From Saccharimonas sp963542675 (GTDB lineage Bacteria > Patescibacteriota > Saccharimonadia > Saccharimonadales > Saccharimonadaceae), in assembly GCA_963542675.1 (NCBI GenBank), contig CAUTXC010000001.1:1-64000 (forward strand): a DNA stretch of 64,000 nucleotides. The letters are read 5' to 3'. The notes beneath the pieces are model-generated. The model was not told the DNA's origin, did no database searches, and saw only the letters and a program-made list of their open reading frames with translations. The first letter of the stretch is position 1; the number at the start of each line of letters is the position of its first letter. Of the stretch, positions 52,696-61,278 are shown piece after piece. The position numbers and the translations under genes were made by a program.

Positions 52696-52996
52696 ATTTT
52701 CTCCTTTCTGTAGCGTTGTTTTCAAGATTTCGCTTAACTATATCTAACTCAAGTAATTTACTCTTGTTTTTATATTATATCATCATCTGTTAGAAAAGGC
52801 TTCTACCTCACTAGGGGTATGTAGCAATTTTATCTTATTTTATGAATGATATTTATTAATAGTTCATTGCAAAATACCCCAATGGGGTATTTTGCAATGA
52901 ACATAAAGTAGTGCATATTCTATTTTATAATGTCTTTTGTATCAGACTCCGCTTATCCCATTTTGTTCTTACCTCGGTTCGCGCTACAATATAGCT
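52696..52996. promoter_or_regulatory. Divergent intergenic region with long palindrome
   Basis: 301 bp, strongly A+T-rich. It contains the promoter of the RNA repair gene on the minus strand, a 41-nt palindrome at 52862-52902, and the promoter of the deacetylase gene (TACAAT, 52985-52990). No other gene. Confidence 0.6.
52862..52902. repeat. 41-nt perfect palindrome
   Basis: Left arm GTTCATTGCAAAATACCCCA (52862-52881), one central A, right arm TGGGGTATTTTGCAATGAAC (52883-52902): 20 bp without mismatch. No T-run on either side, so not a normal terminator. Confidence 0.9.
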
Positions 52997-52999
52997 ATG
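52985..52999 (+). promoter_or_regulatory. Leaderless-type promoter of the deacetylase gene
   Basis: TACAAT (52985-52990), spacer ATAGCT, ATG 52997. Confidence 0.6.
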
Positions 53000-54451
53000 T
53001 TCTATAAGGTGGAAGAGACGGATGCTCAAGTGTATTCAGGTGTTGAAAGTGATACAACACCTACAAAACCTCGCGGCTTTTTTTATACATGGCTCTGCCT
53101 TATTATTACTAGTCTACTAATCTGCTCACTTTGGTATGGCCAACAATCACAAGAATCATCACACGTCACACATATACCACCATCAACAACGCACACTTAC
53201 ACACTATCTTCTCATAGTGCTGTTCGTTCACGCATCATCAAGCATCAATCGGCATCACATCAAACAATCGTTACCTATCCACAAACAGGTATTGCCAACA
53301 TAGACAAAACGATTGCCACAATCATCGATAGTGCAATTCCGTCTCAAGAAATACCTTCAGCTAATATAGTAGGTCGAAGCAGTACCATCACCTATCGTAT
53401 TATTCACCAAGATGACACGACGATTTCTCTCGCTGTGTTTATCCGTACTACTGTACCTCATGCTCTGCCAACCAACACGGTTCACTACTGGACATTCGAT
53501 AAAATGAGCGGCCAGCCAATTACATCGTCTACCCTCGTTGATACATCAATCGCAGGGACAAATGAGCTTGTTATTGCTCTGCGTAAACAGGTGCAGCAGC
53601 GCTACCCGCATGCAGAGCCAGCAAAAGTTGCGGAGATTATTACGCCAGAGTCTATTACAAACTTTTTGGTGTATGACCGAAAAACGGTTGGCTTTCTCTT
53701 TGATAAATACTCGCTTGGTATTGGTGTAGATGGGGTCATTAGCTTGAAGTTGCCAATCAAGCAGCTTAGCCACTTTGTCCAAAACCCAACCACCAAGAAG
53801 CTTTTTGATATTCCACCATCAGCATTATCATCATCAACCGACTGCGTGCGTTATCGCTGTATTGCACTCACCTTCGACGATGGGCCTGGGTTATACACGC
53901 AAACACTACTCGAGCATCTTGATCGCTATCATGCTAAGGCAACCTTCTTTGTGGTGGGGCGAAATGTTGCACCATACAGTATCGCGCTCCAGCAAGCAGT
54001 TCAACGCAAACACCAAATAGGCAACCACACGTGGAATCATCCACTCCTTCCTAAGCGCGACGAAGCTGTCATCCGCCAAGAGATTGAGAGTACAAACAGT
54101 GCCGTTGCTGCAGCTACTGGCGTGACACCAACAATGGTCCGTCCACCATATGGTGGCATGAATGACAAGGTGCGTGCGCAACTCCAGCAGCTTACTATGC
54201 CAGCCATTATGTGGTCGATCGATACACGCGATTGGGCCGATCATGACGCAGCAGTTGTCTGCAGCCGTGCCGTTGCCAATGCCGCACCTGGTGCGATTAT
54301 TCTCATGCACGATATCCACAAAACCAGCGTCGATGCTGTGCCGTGTATCCTCGATGCATTGCAAAAGCAAGGGTACAGATTTGTCACGGTCAAGAACCTA
54401 TTTGGCCATCCGCTCAGCGCTGGCGAGTCATATTCTCAATATAAGCAGTAG
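52997..54451 (+). CDS. Membrane-anchored polysaccharide/peptidoglycan deacetylase
   Basis: 484 aa from ATG 52997. One TM helix (WLCLIITSLLICSLW), a DUF3298/RsiV-like middle domain (YWTFDKMSGQPITSSTLVDT), then a NodB domain: ALTFDDGPGLYTQTLLEHLD (catalytic Asp-Asp), IGNHTWNHPLLPKRDEAVIR (metal His pair), RPPYGGMNDKV and IMWSIDTRDW. The layout matches PgdA-type enzymes that remove acetyl groups from cell-wall GlcNAc. The longer upstream reading to 52937 lies before the promoter. Confidence 0.9.
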   Translation: MFYKVEETDAQVYSGVESDTTPTKPRGFFYTWLCLIITSLLICSLWYGQQSQESSHVTHIPPSTTHTYTLSSHSAVRSRIIKHQSASHQTIVTYPQTGIANIDKTIATIIDSAIPSQEIPSANIVGRSSTITYRIIHQDDTTISLAVFIRTTVPHALPTNTVHYWTFDKMSGQPITSSTLVDTSIAGTNELVIALRKQVQQRYPHAEPAKVAEIITPESITNFLVYDRKTVGFLFDKYSLGIGVDGVISLKLPIKQLSHFVQNPTTKKLFDIPPSALSSSTDCVRYRCIALTFDDGPGLYTQTLLEHLDRYHAKATFFVVGRNVAPYSIALQQAVQRKHQIGNHTWNHPLLPKRDEAVIRQEIESTNSAVAAATGVTPTMVRPPYGGMNDKVRAQLQQLTMPAIMWSIDTRDWADHDAAVVCSRAVANAAPGAIILMHDIHKTSVDAVPCILDALQKQGYRFVTVKNLFGHPLSAGESYSQYKQ

Positions 54452-54496
54452 GGTCTTTATAAACCGCTCATGCTACCATTCCGCTGTGTAATCCTC

Positions 54497-54511
54497 TACA
54501 CTAATGCTATG
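54497..54511 (+). promoter_or_regulatory. Leaderless-type promoter of the DUF1152 fusion gene
   Basis: TACACT (54497-54502), spacer AATGCT, ATG 54509. Confidence 0.55.
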
Positions 54512-56710
54512 CAACAACCATTTCTTCCTAACAACACCTCTCTCTCTTCAAGTCCACTCGATCTGGAGCAGCGGCTTGAGGTCCTGCAGCTTCCTGAGGC
54601 GAAGCTGCTGATCGGCGAACATATCAAAGCCTCACCAGAGTCACAAGGGGCAGACGAAGCAGCCAATCAGCGCGCAGAATATCAACGAACTGTCTGCTCG
54701 CTCAACGTTATGGACTACCTATATTACGGCGGCGATGAAAATTATGACAGACTAACCGCCGCCCAGAGCAACGCCAATCGCCTCACGCGTGAAGAATTTG
54801 AAGAGTTTCATCAGTGGGTTGCGAGCAGCTTGCCTGGCGAGCATAGCGCCAATGTAATGCGCTATATTATGCTTATTCATGATTTAGGCAAGAACCAAAC
54901 GCTCGCGAGTGCCGTTATGGGAGAGGATGCCGCTGATTCGGTCGATCACGACGAAGTGTTGCGCCGCTTGCTCAGGTCAGATTACGCTGCAAAGCGCACA
55001 GAGTTATTACCGACATTCAGCCAATTAAGCGAAGCAGACCAAACGATCATACGCGATGTCATCAACACAGAACTCAATCTTGGCCAGTTTATCCAAGCCG
55101 AAGTACCAGCGGCAGCGCTGGCAGGCTTTGCAGACAGTGCTGAGCCAGTGCGCTCGCTCTATATTATGCATACTCTGTTTGATATTGCTGGTGCGGTAGG
55201 GCATGTTAATGCTGAGAGTTCTCTACTCCTCACTTCTCCTATGTACAACCAAATGGCAGCAGCCTGCGACGTCTTAACCGATAGCACCCTCCCGACCGAC
55301 AACGCACGCTACGCTCACTACCTCGCTCAGCGAGCACAGCGCTTTGGCCTCGATAACGATGCTATTGAGCAGCTCATCAACAGCCAAGCACACACTCACA
55401 CTGTGCGCCTTGCTTGTATGCTACGATACGATACACCAGAGGAGTATCAGCAACTGACCAATGCGCTAGATACGCTACCTGGCCCTGTACAAGCTATCCT
55501 CGCTCAAGAGCTCAGCAATGATGGCATTCATCAGCGCGCGACTCTGCCTTACTACGGCCCAGCCCTGCTGAAGGGGCTTGAGAAACATCATAACCTCAGC
55601 ACAGCACTCACCTACTTTGCGCATGTTTTGCAAGAGACACACATTGCTGACAAAGCAGCGCGCAAGGCAGGCGAGACAGGTGTCGTCACGGCAGACCTCA
55701 GCACTATCGCCCAAGCCGCCAACCAAGGCACGCTCGATCCACGCCACGCTGAGCTGCGCTTTCGCCACAGTGGTGAGACACTTGTGCCAGAATATCAGGA
55801 CACACCCGAGCTTGCTATTGATTCACTTCCGGTGTTTGACTCTGAGCAGTTACATGGCAAGCGGATTATCTACCTTGGGATGGGTGGTGGCTCGGATGGT
55901 ATCCAGGCTGCTATGTTGAGCAAGCTTCATCAGCAGCACCATGCCGTGCAGCCTACAGCTATCGTGTCGGTGCGCAACTTCGCCGCCGATAACAACAAAC
56001 AGCTTGCTCATACTGGCCGACAGATTGGTGACGCACTCGCAGAGATTACGAAGGAAACAACCAAAGTTGGTGACTGGCGCTTCCTCGAGGATATTATTGC
56101 TAAGGACGAGACAATCGCACCAGTTTATCTGCTTAATTCAATCGAGCCGGAGCAGATTGCTCACGACCTGCAGATTCTCATCCGCGAGACGGGAGCTGAT
56201 GCAATTTGTGGCATCGACACCGGTGGTGATGTACTCTACCATGCCAATACCGCCATCGACCCAACAACCTCATCACCGGATCAAGATTATGCTGTACTTG
56301 CTGCTCTGCATATGATCAACGTAGCAGCAGAGGCAGGTGGCACACCACTCGATGTCTTTACTGCTATCGTTGCACCTGGCGTGGATACACCTCCGTATGC
56401 TAATGAGATACTTACTCGCAGCAGCGCCCAGCGCTATTCTCTTCACCTAGACGATACCGCCACCATTACTCGGACTTACGCCGCATGGCGCATGGACGGC
56501 TCTGCTAGCGAAGAAGGGCTTTATGGTAAAACACCACTGGCGTGGATTGCTGCGCTGACAGGTAAGCACGGCTTGCAGCCACTCGCTCTCCCACGAGCTA
56601 ACGCAACTTCATCTCATAACCCATGGCGTATCTTTATGAATATCCGCCCTTCGACCGCTCGCGTGGTAATAATGCAGGCCGAGCGGTTATACCAAGCTGT
56701 AAATCATTGA
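54509..56710 (+). CDS. Two-part protein: helical HD-like N-terminus plus DUF1152 C-terminus
   Basis: 733 aa from ATG 54509. N-terminal ~400 residues are helical with MRYIMLIHDLGKNQTLAS, an HD-like motif, and resemble a region often fused to DUF1152. The C-terminal ~300 are a DUF1152-type domain: IIYLGMGGGSDGIQAAMLSK, DWRFLEDIIAK, DAICGIDTGGDVLYHANTA and TPLDVFTAIVAPGVDTPPYA. Biochemical function is unknown; the Gly-rich loop and acidic DTGGD suggest binding of a nucleotide or metal. Confidence 0.65.
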   Translation: MQQPFLPNNTSLSSSPLDLEQRLEVLQLPEAKLLIGEHIKASPESQGADEAANQRAEYQRTVCSLNVMDYLYYGGDENYDRLTAAQSNANRLTREEFEEFHQWVASSLPGEHSANVMRYIMLIHDLGKNQTLASAVMGEDAADSVDHDEVLRRLLRSDYAAKRTELLPTFSQLSEADQTIIRDVINTELNLGQFIQAEVPAAALAGFADSAEPVRSLYIMHTLFDIAGAVGHVNAESSLLLTSPMYNQMAAACDVLTDSTLPTDNARYAHYLAQRAQRFGLDNDAIEQLINSQAHTHTVRLACMLRYDTPEEYQQLTNALDTLPGPVQAILAQELSNDGIHQRATLPYYGPALLKGLEKHHNLSTALTYFAHVLQETHIADKAARKAGETGVVTADLSTIAQAANQGTLDPRHAELRFRHSGETLVPEYQDTPELAIDSLPVFDSEQLHGKRIIYLGMGGGSDGIQAAMLSKLHQQHHAVQPTAIVSVRNFAADNNKQLAHTGRQIGDALAEITKETTKVGDWRFLEDIIAKDETIAPVYLLNSIEPEQIAHDLQILIRETGADAICGIDTGGDVLYHANTAIDPTTSSPDQDYAVLAALHMINVAAEAGGTPLDVFTAIVAPGVDTPPYANEILTRSSAQRYSLHLDDTATITRTYAAWRMDGSASEEGLYGKTPLAWIAALTGKHGLQPLALPRANATSSHNPWRIFMNIRPSTARVVIMQAERLYQAVNH

Positions 56711-56743
56711 TTAAATTAATCAGTAATGAAAGGAGCTCTTCAT

Positions 56744-57526
56744 ATGAAATTAACTTTCATGACATACAACATCTACAATGGTGCCGAGACAACGATCGAT
56801 GACGTTATTGCAGTTATCAACGAAGCAAAGCCAGATATCCTGACGCTCAACGAAGCAAACGGCTTCGAGAACGACACAAGAAAACGCCTTGCATACGTCT
56901 CAGAACAAACCGCTATGACGTATACTCACCTTGCACTCTGCGGTGATGGGTCATGGTATCATACAGCGTTGCTATCAAAATATCCTATCCTGGATGCGAC
57001 ACTGCTCTACCCATGTAGCCGATCACTCCTAGTAAGCCGCGTTCAAGTCGATAATCATCATGTTTTCTCCATTGGTAGCCTTCATCTCTCACCGCGATGC
57101 GAAGCTGACCGGCTGCAAGAGGTGCACCGGCTCATTAACCATATTGGTGAGAATAGTACTCATACTGTCGTTATGGGTGACTGTAATTCACTCTCGTTTT
57201 ATGATACATATCCGCCTGATATAGTAGATTCTTTTGATGCTAACCTAACACGTAAATTTACTCGTGATGGCACAATTGTTCATGATGTCACTCGTTTTAT
57301 GGCGCAGGCGGGCCTTGTCGATACAGCAGCTGCTTTGCAACAACACGCAACCTCGACGGCTCCAACACCACTGCCGCCACACCCTGATCACCCAACCAGC
57401 CGACTTGACTATATCTTTGTCTCGAAAGATCTGCAGCCTGCATTAACCTCATACAATGTTGTCAAAACACCACTATCAGACCGAGCGTCGGATCACTACC
57501 CAGTCGTCGTTGAGCTTACATTATAG
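56744..57526 (+). CDS. Endonuclease/exonuclease/phosphatase (EEP) superfamily hydrolase
   Basis: 260 aa from ATG 56744, with AAAGGAG 8 nt upstream. EEP motifs: MTYNIYNGAE, DILTLNEANG (metal Glu), IGSLHLSPR, VVMGDCNS (Asp-x-Asn), RLDYIFVSKDL and SDRASDHYPVVVEL (catalytic Asp-His). Cytoplasmic, since no signal peptide is visible. It could act on DNA, RNA or phospholipid head groups. Follows DUF1152 by 33 bp and may be co-transcribed. Confidence 0.85.
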   Translation: MKLTFMTYNIYNGAETTIDDVIAVINEAKPDILTLNEANGFENDTRKRLAYVSEQTAMTYTHLALCGDGSWYHTALLSKYPILDATLLYPCSRSLLVSRVQVDNHHVFSIGSLHLSPRCEADRLQEVHRLINHIGENSTHTVVMGDCNSLSFYDTYPPDIVDSFDANLTRKFTRDGTIVHDVTRFMAQAGLVDTAAALQQHATSTAPTPLPPHPDHPTSRLDYIFVSKDLQPALTSYNVVKTPLSDRASDHYPVVVELTL

Positions 57527-57607
57527 TGTAAGCTCGCTTGTCTACTGGGGTTAGTCTCTCAGTATTTGAATTTTGCGGCTCAAGGGCGATATAAGCTTTA
57601 ATAAAAT

Positions 57608-57629
57608 AAGACCGATTTTCATCGGTCTT
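57608..57629. terminator. Bidirectional terminator, EEP gene / tRNA-Asn
   Basis: AAGACCGAT/ATCGGTCTT 9-bp stem. On the minus strand it is followed by ATTTTATT, on the plus strand by TATC. Confidence 0.75.
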
Positions 57630-57641
57630 TATCATGCATCG

Positions 57642-57716
57642 TGGCTCCGGAGACTGGGCTCGAACCAGCGACCTAATCGTTAACAGCGACCCGCTCTACC
57701 ACTGAGCTACTCCGGA
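57642..57716 (-). tRNA. tRNA-Asn (anticodon GTT)
   Basis: 75 nt with an encoded CCA. Acceptor TCCGGAG/CTCCGGA, discriminator G, anticodon loop CTGTTAA, T-arm GGTTCGAGCC. Confidence 0.95.
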
Positions 57717-57785
57717 TTACTCTGTAAGTATACCGGTTGGAGGGGTGGTTCGTCAAGAGTCACGCCGCAAAATAGGTATTTTGTG

Positions 57786-59552
57786 CTATGGCTGGCTGCG
57801 GAATTGTTCGATCCGCTTAGTTAGCTCAGCGATATTATTCCAACTACTGCCATCTGTCATGATGGCGAGCACATATTTGCCGTTTGAATCATAGACGATC
57901 GCTGCGTCGTGTAGGAGACCATTCAAGAACCCAACCTTATCTGCCACCGTACCATTCGTGCCAGCAGGGATACCCTTGCGATATACATTAGCCTTGAGCG
58001 CAGAGAGGAACCGGTCGCGGTTGGCACTACTAAAGTTCTGCCCCGCATCAAGCATCACCATAAAGCGCGCAAGGTCATTTGCTGTGGTATATGGCCCGCC
58101 AGACTTGGCGAAGGTCGTATCTTTGAAGCCAATGTCATTGGCATCCTTTGTTACAACGTCATAGCCAATAACTTTGAGGTAATTCTCTGCACATGGGTTA
58201 TCGCTTTGGCTAATCATTTTGTTGAAGCAAACTTGGTTATCCTCCCAGCGCCAGCCTGCCAGCTGCTCGCGCCGAAGCACGCTATAACCAACAAATAGTT
58301 TGTATGTACTGGCAGTGACAAATTGCTTATTGCCATTGTAGCTCGCATTGCGCTTCTTGCCATCAATTTCTAAGAATGAGACACCATACGTCCCTGGGTG
58401 ATCTTCAGCATAGTGTTTGAGAAGAGCGTTAAGCCCGTCTTCGGTCGAGCTATAATTGCGGTCATATTCTACCTTGGCTGGCACCGTCTTCGTTACTGCG
58501 GCTGGTTGTGAGCGTGTTTGATTAATAAACTCCGAGAGCTGCTGCGCAGTTGCGTCAATATCGAGCGTGCGCCCTGGTTTACCATCTGTGCGTGACGTTT
58601 CAGTGAGATCGTACGTGGCAACTTTCGTGGTGCCTGGATCAATATTCACCTTTGGCGTGACATGCTTTGTGAGATAGCCGGAGGCCTGCGATGCACTAAT
58701 GCTTGCTACTAATGTCTTATCCTTTGGCTGAGCAACAACCCATTGAATAACTTCATTCGCTGGCAGTGTCACTGTTTCGTCGTTTACCTTAAGAGCGACA
58801 CCTTTGCCGATAACCTTCGTAATTTTTTGCTCGAGCGCCTTCGCTGCATCGGTCGTAATAGCCGGAGCGATGCCGCGCATTGGGATCTCAACAGTCGTGC
58901 CCTGTACAAGACGGGGGCTAATCGCACCAATGCTATGCGATACCGCATCACGCTGACACTCACCACCACGCCGTGCTTGATTCACCACCAGCTTGCCATG
59001 TTCGACTTTGAGGCTCGCATCGACTGGTGCACGCTTACAGACTGGCATGATCGTCTGAGTAATATATTGCTCGGTACGCGTCGTAGTCGTTAATTTTGGT
59101 GAGCTTGGCACATCTGGCTGCCACCAGAACGATGACAACGGCATAATTCGCCACAGCAAGGGATACTGCGCCTGCGCAAGCCGGTCGGTGTTGTCTACTG
59201 TAATAGCAAGCTGCTCAATCGTCGGTGACGCGATGGTTGTGCCATCACCCACTAGTTTTACAGAGTGCTCTTGGTAGGCTTGGTTAAGGGTTTCTGTGGC
59301 TTCTGACATTGTCTGCCAACCAAGCGATACACCGTCGATCCGCGCATTTGGTAGTAGTCGATCACTCGGATACACCAGCTGGAACAGCACATTGAGCCCA
59401 AGAATAATACCGATGGTGATATATGTTTTGCGCCGTGTCCAGCGAATACGCAGCACTGGCACACGCCAATCGGCAAAACGAAGTTTTTCGGCAATAGTTG
59501 CCTTGCGGCGTCGGGGGTACGGACGCTGCGCGCGCGGAGGAGTATACATCAT
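57786..59552 (-). CDS. Membrane-anchored beta-lactamase-fold serine hydrolase with PG-binding domains
   Basis: 588 aa. Basic cytoplasmic segment, TM helix at about 46-63, two VanW/PG_binding_4-like modules (LPNARIDGVSLGWQTMSEAT and MRGIAPAITTDAAKALEQKI), then a class A beta-lactamase-like domain: TASTYKLFVG (SxxK), SQSDNPCAENYL (SDN) and ADKVGFLNGLL (KVG in place of KTG). All three active-site motifs are present. More likely a wall-peptide carboxypeptidase or endopeptidase than a true beta-lactamase. Two Cys near the SDN motif may form a disulfide. Confidence 0.82.
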   Translation of the reverse strand: MMYTPPRAQRPYPRRRKATIAEKLRFADWRVPVLRIRWTRRKTYITIGIILGLNVLFQLVYPSDRLLPNARIDGVSLGWQTMSEATETLNQAYQEHSVKLVGDGTTIASPTIEQLAITVDNTDRLAQAQYPLLWRIMPLSSFWWQPDVPSSPKLTTTTRTEQYITQTIMPVCKRAPVDASLKVEHGKLVVNQARRGGECQRDAVSHSIGAISPRLVQGTTVEIPMRGIAPAITTDAAKALEQKITKVIGKGVALKVNDETVTLPANEVIQWVVAQPKDKTLVASISASQASGYLTKHVTPKVNIDPGTTKVATYDLTETSRTDGKPGRTLDIDATAQQLSEFINQTRSQPAAVTKTVPAKVEYDRNYSSTEDGLNALLKHYAEDHPGTYGVSFLEIDGKKRNASYNGNKQFVTASTYKLFVGYSVLRREQLAGWRWEDNQVCFNKMISQSDNPCAENYLKVIGYDVVTKDANDIGFKDTTFAKSGGPYTTANDLARFMVMLDAGQNFSSANRDRFLSALKANVYRKGIPAGTNGTVADKVGFLNGLLHDAAIVYDSNGKYVLAIMTDGSSWNNIAELTKRIEQFRSQP

Positions 59553-59564
59553 GTAGATATTATA
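59550..59564 (-). promoter_or_regulatory. Leaderless-type promoter of the beta-lactamase-fold gene
   Basis: Minus-strand TATAAT (59559-59564), spacer ATCTAC, ATG 59552. Confidence 0.65.
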
Positions 59565-59568
59565 TCAT

Positions 59569-59931
59569 CTATGATGATTGGTCGCTTTGCAAAATTTCTA
59601 GTGCGCGCTGCAAAACCGCAATATCATCAGCGGCGTTATCCTGCTGCTCTAATGCGCTTATTTTTGCACGAATCACCTGCTCGACTGGTGCCACCACAAC
59701 ATCCGCAGCATTCTGAGTGGGCGGTACCACTTGCAGGCTACGTGCTGAGTTATCCTTCTTGACTAAAAATCCACGAACAATCAGGCCGTTGACATGCGCC
59801 GCCACCGTGCTCACCGACTTATAGTCAAAGGCACGCATAATTTCGCGGTAGCTTGGGCCATAGCCATTACTCTTGATAAATGTGTCTATAAATGTCAATA
59901 ATTCACGTTGTTTTCGCGTTGGGCTTGTCAT
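59569..59931 (-). CDS. LexA-like DNA-binding protein lacking the S24 protease domain
   Basis: 120 aa from ATG 59931 (ATGA overlap with the preceding gene). Residues 1-70 match the LexA N-terminal winged helix: TRKQRELLTFIDTFIKSNGY, GPSYREIMRAFDYKSVSTVA, AHVNGLIVRGFLVKKDNSAR. LexA would continue into a Ala-Gly cleavage site and Ser-Lys protease; here a ~45-residue acidic coiled coil follows (IRAKISALEQQDNAADDIAV) and the frame ends. It could repress without being cleaved by RecA, or dimerise through the coiled coil. Confidence 0.8.
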   Translation of the reverse strand: MTSPTRKQRELLTFIDTFIKSNGYGPSYREIMRAFDYKSVSTVAAHVNGLIVRGFLVKKDNSARSLQVVPPTQNAADVVVAPVEQVIRAKISALEQQDNAADDIAVLQRALEILQSDQSS

Positions 59932-61226
59932 AATCCATCCTCCGTTATCGCTAGTGCTGCCAGCCCCCACCAGAGCATCGACACAGTGTCGTCAACAAAA
60001 ACTGGTAAGAACAATCCTATCACAGTTAAGCCGATTCCGCCAGCAAAACTACCGAAAGCCAGCCAATATGACCGGCGATGCCATAATTTTACCAGTACAC
60101 CAGTGGTTAATGCAACTAATAATAGTAATCCAATCCAGCCAATTTCGTGAGCAACGAACAAATAGTGGTTTTCAATAATTAAGCTCTGCCCATTGCCAAG
60201 AAGCGATGCCGAGCCAGTACTTCCTACGCCAGTGCCAAGCGGTTGCTGCAAGGCGCGCGTTAGGCCAGCTTGCAACGAAGTGATTCGGTCGCTGTCGGAT
60301 GTTTGGGTCGGGCCATGCGTTGGGTCGTTATGCAAGATAACATTGTCAATAAAGTGTGGATCCCTAGCGTAGCCAATGCTACCAACAATCACCCCACAGC
60401 CAAGTACTACACCAGCGCCCCACAGTACGATACGCCGAGATGCCTGCGACTGCCATGCCCTGACAATCGCAACAATGCCAACACCAACCGCCACCGCGAG
60501 CAGCGCACTTCGCGAATAGCTCTGCCATACCGCAAGCGCCGCTAGCAGCGCCATACCACCAAGCGCCCAACGCCGCATATGCGAAATACGCCGCCATTGG
60601 AATGCGCCATATGCCACGATAAGCGTCAGGACAGTACTTGCATACGCCCCAAGTGGATTTGGCCCACGCAGCGTGCTATTAATGCGGACATAGGCACTGT
60701 TGGAATCGACTGTTTGGTAAGGTTCAATCGTCGTCGGCCCGTAGCCAAGCGGCATCAGCACATCACGCGGCAGGACAAGCTGCGCTGCTGCAAAGCCAAT
60801 CACGATGACTGCACCCGCACCAAGCATACGCAGCAACCAGCGCCGATACTGCGGATAATTACTCACAAATACATAGACTGCCGCACCAAGCGCCACAAAA
60901 CGCAGGTCAATCAACAAACCTGATAGCAATGCCAAACCAGACGTCGGCACAAGCAGCGCCACCACGCCGTGCCACAGCGCAAAGGCGAGCGCAAGCTGAA
61001 TAATGCGATCACTCAGCCAACGCTGCCACTGTCGACGTAGCGTCACGTCGATAACAACAAGAAGCAAGACAACGAGAAGCAAGACTTCCTTCCATGCCTT
61101 GACAAAGAGCGCATAATCTGGCCAATGAGCACCCACCCATACCGTCAGCGGCGCATGGATAGCCAGTCCGAAAAATATCGTACACAAAAACCAAGCCGGT
61201 ATCTTTTCTCGCAATAACCGCTTCAT
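59928..61226 (-). CDS. O-antigen ligase/polymerase-type membrane protein (Wzy_C family)
   Basis: 432 aa with ~11 TM helices. The long external loop region carries RINSTLRGPNPLGAYASTVL, YSRSALLAVAVGVG and NHYLFVAHEIGWIGLLLLVA, the pattern of the O-antigen ligase superfamily (Arg and His in the loop). In a monoderm the role is joining or polymerising surface glycan on a polyprenyl carrier. Partner of the divergent sugar transferase at 61279. Co-transcribed with the LexA-like gene. Confidence 0.85.
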   Translation of the reverse strand: MKRLLREKIPAWFLCTIFFGLAIHAPLTVWVGAHWPDYALFVKAWKEVLLLVVLLLVVIDVTLRRQWQRWLSDRIIQLALAFALWHGVVALLVPTSGLALLSGLLIDLRFVALGAAVYVFVSNYPQYRRWLLRMLGAGAVIVIGFAAAQLVLPRDVLMPLGYGPTTIEPYQTVDSNSAYVRINSTLRGPNPLGAYASTVLTLIVAYGAFQWRRISHMRRWALGGMALLAALAVWQSYSRSALLAVAVGVGIVAIVRAWQSQASRRIVLWGAGVVLGCGVIVGSIGYARDPHFIDNVILHNDPTHGPTQTSDSDRITSLQAGLTRALQQPLGTGVGSTGSASLLGNGQSLIIENHYLFVAHEIGWIGLLLLVALTTGVLVKLWHRRSYWLAFGSFAGGIGLTVIGLFLPVFVDDTVSMLWWGLAALAITEDGL

Positions 61227-61278
61227 CTCTTTCTAGTGTAGCAAACTTTCGGTAAAAAGTGTTATAGTAACAGTTGTT

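Noticed and set aside
57786..59552. Antibiotic-resistance beta-lactamase
   Set aside because: Wall-binding modules, membrane anchor and KVG motif fit a wall-remodelling enzyme better; no resistance context is present.
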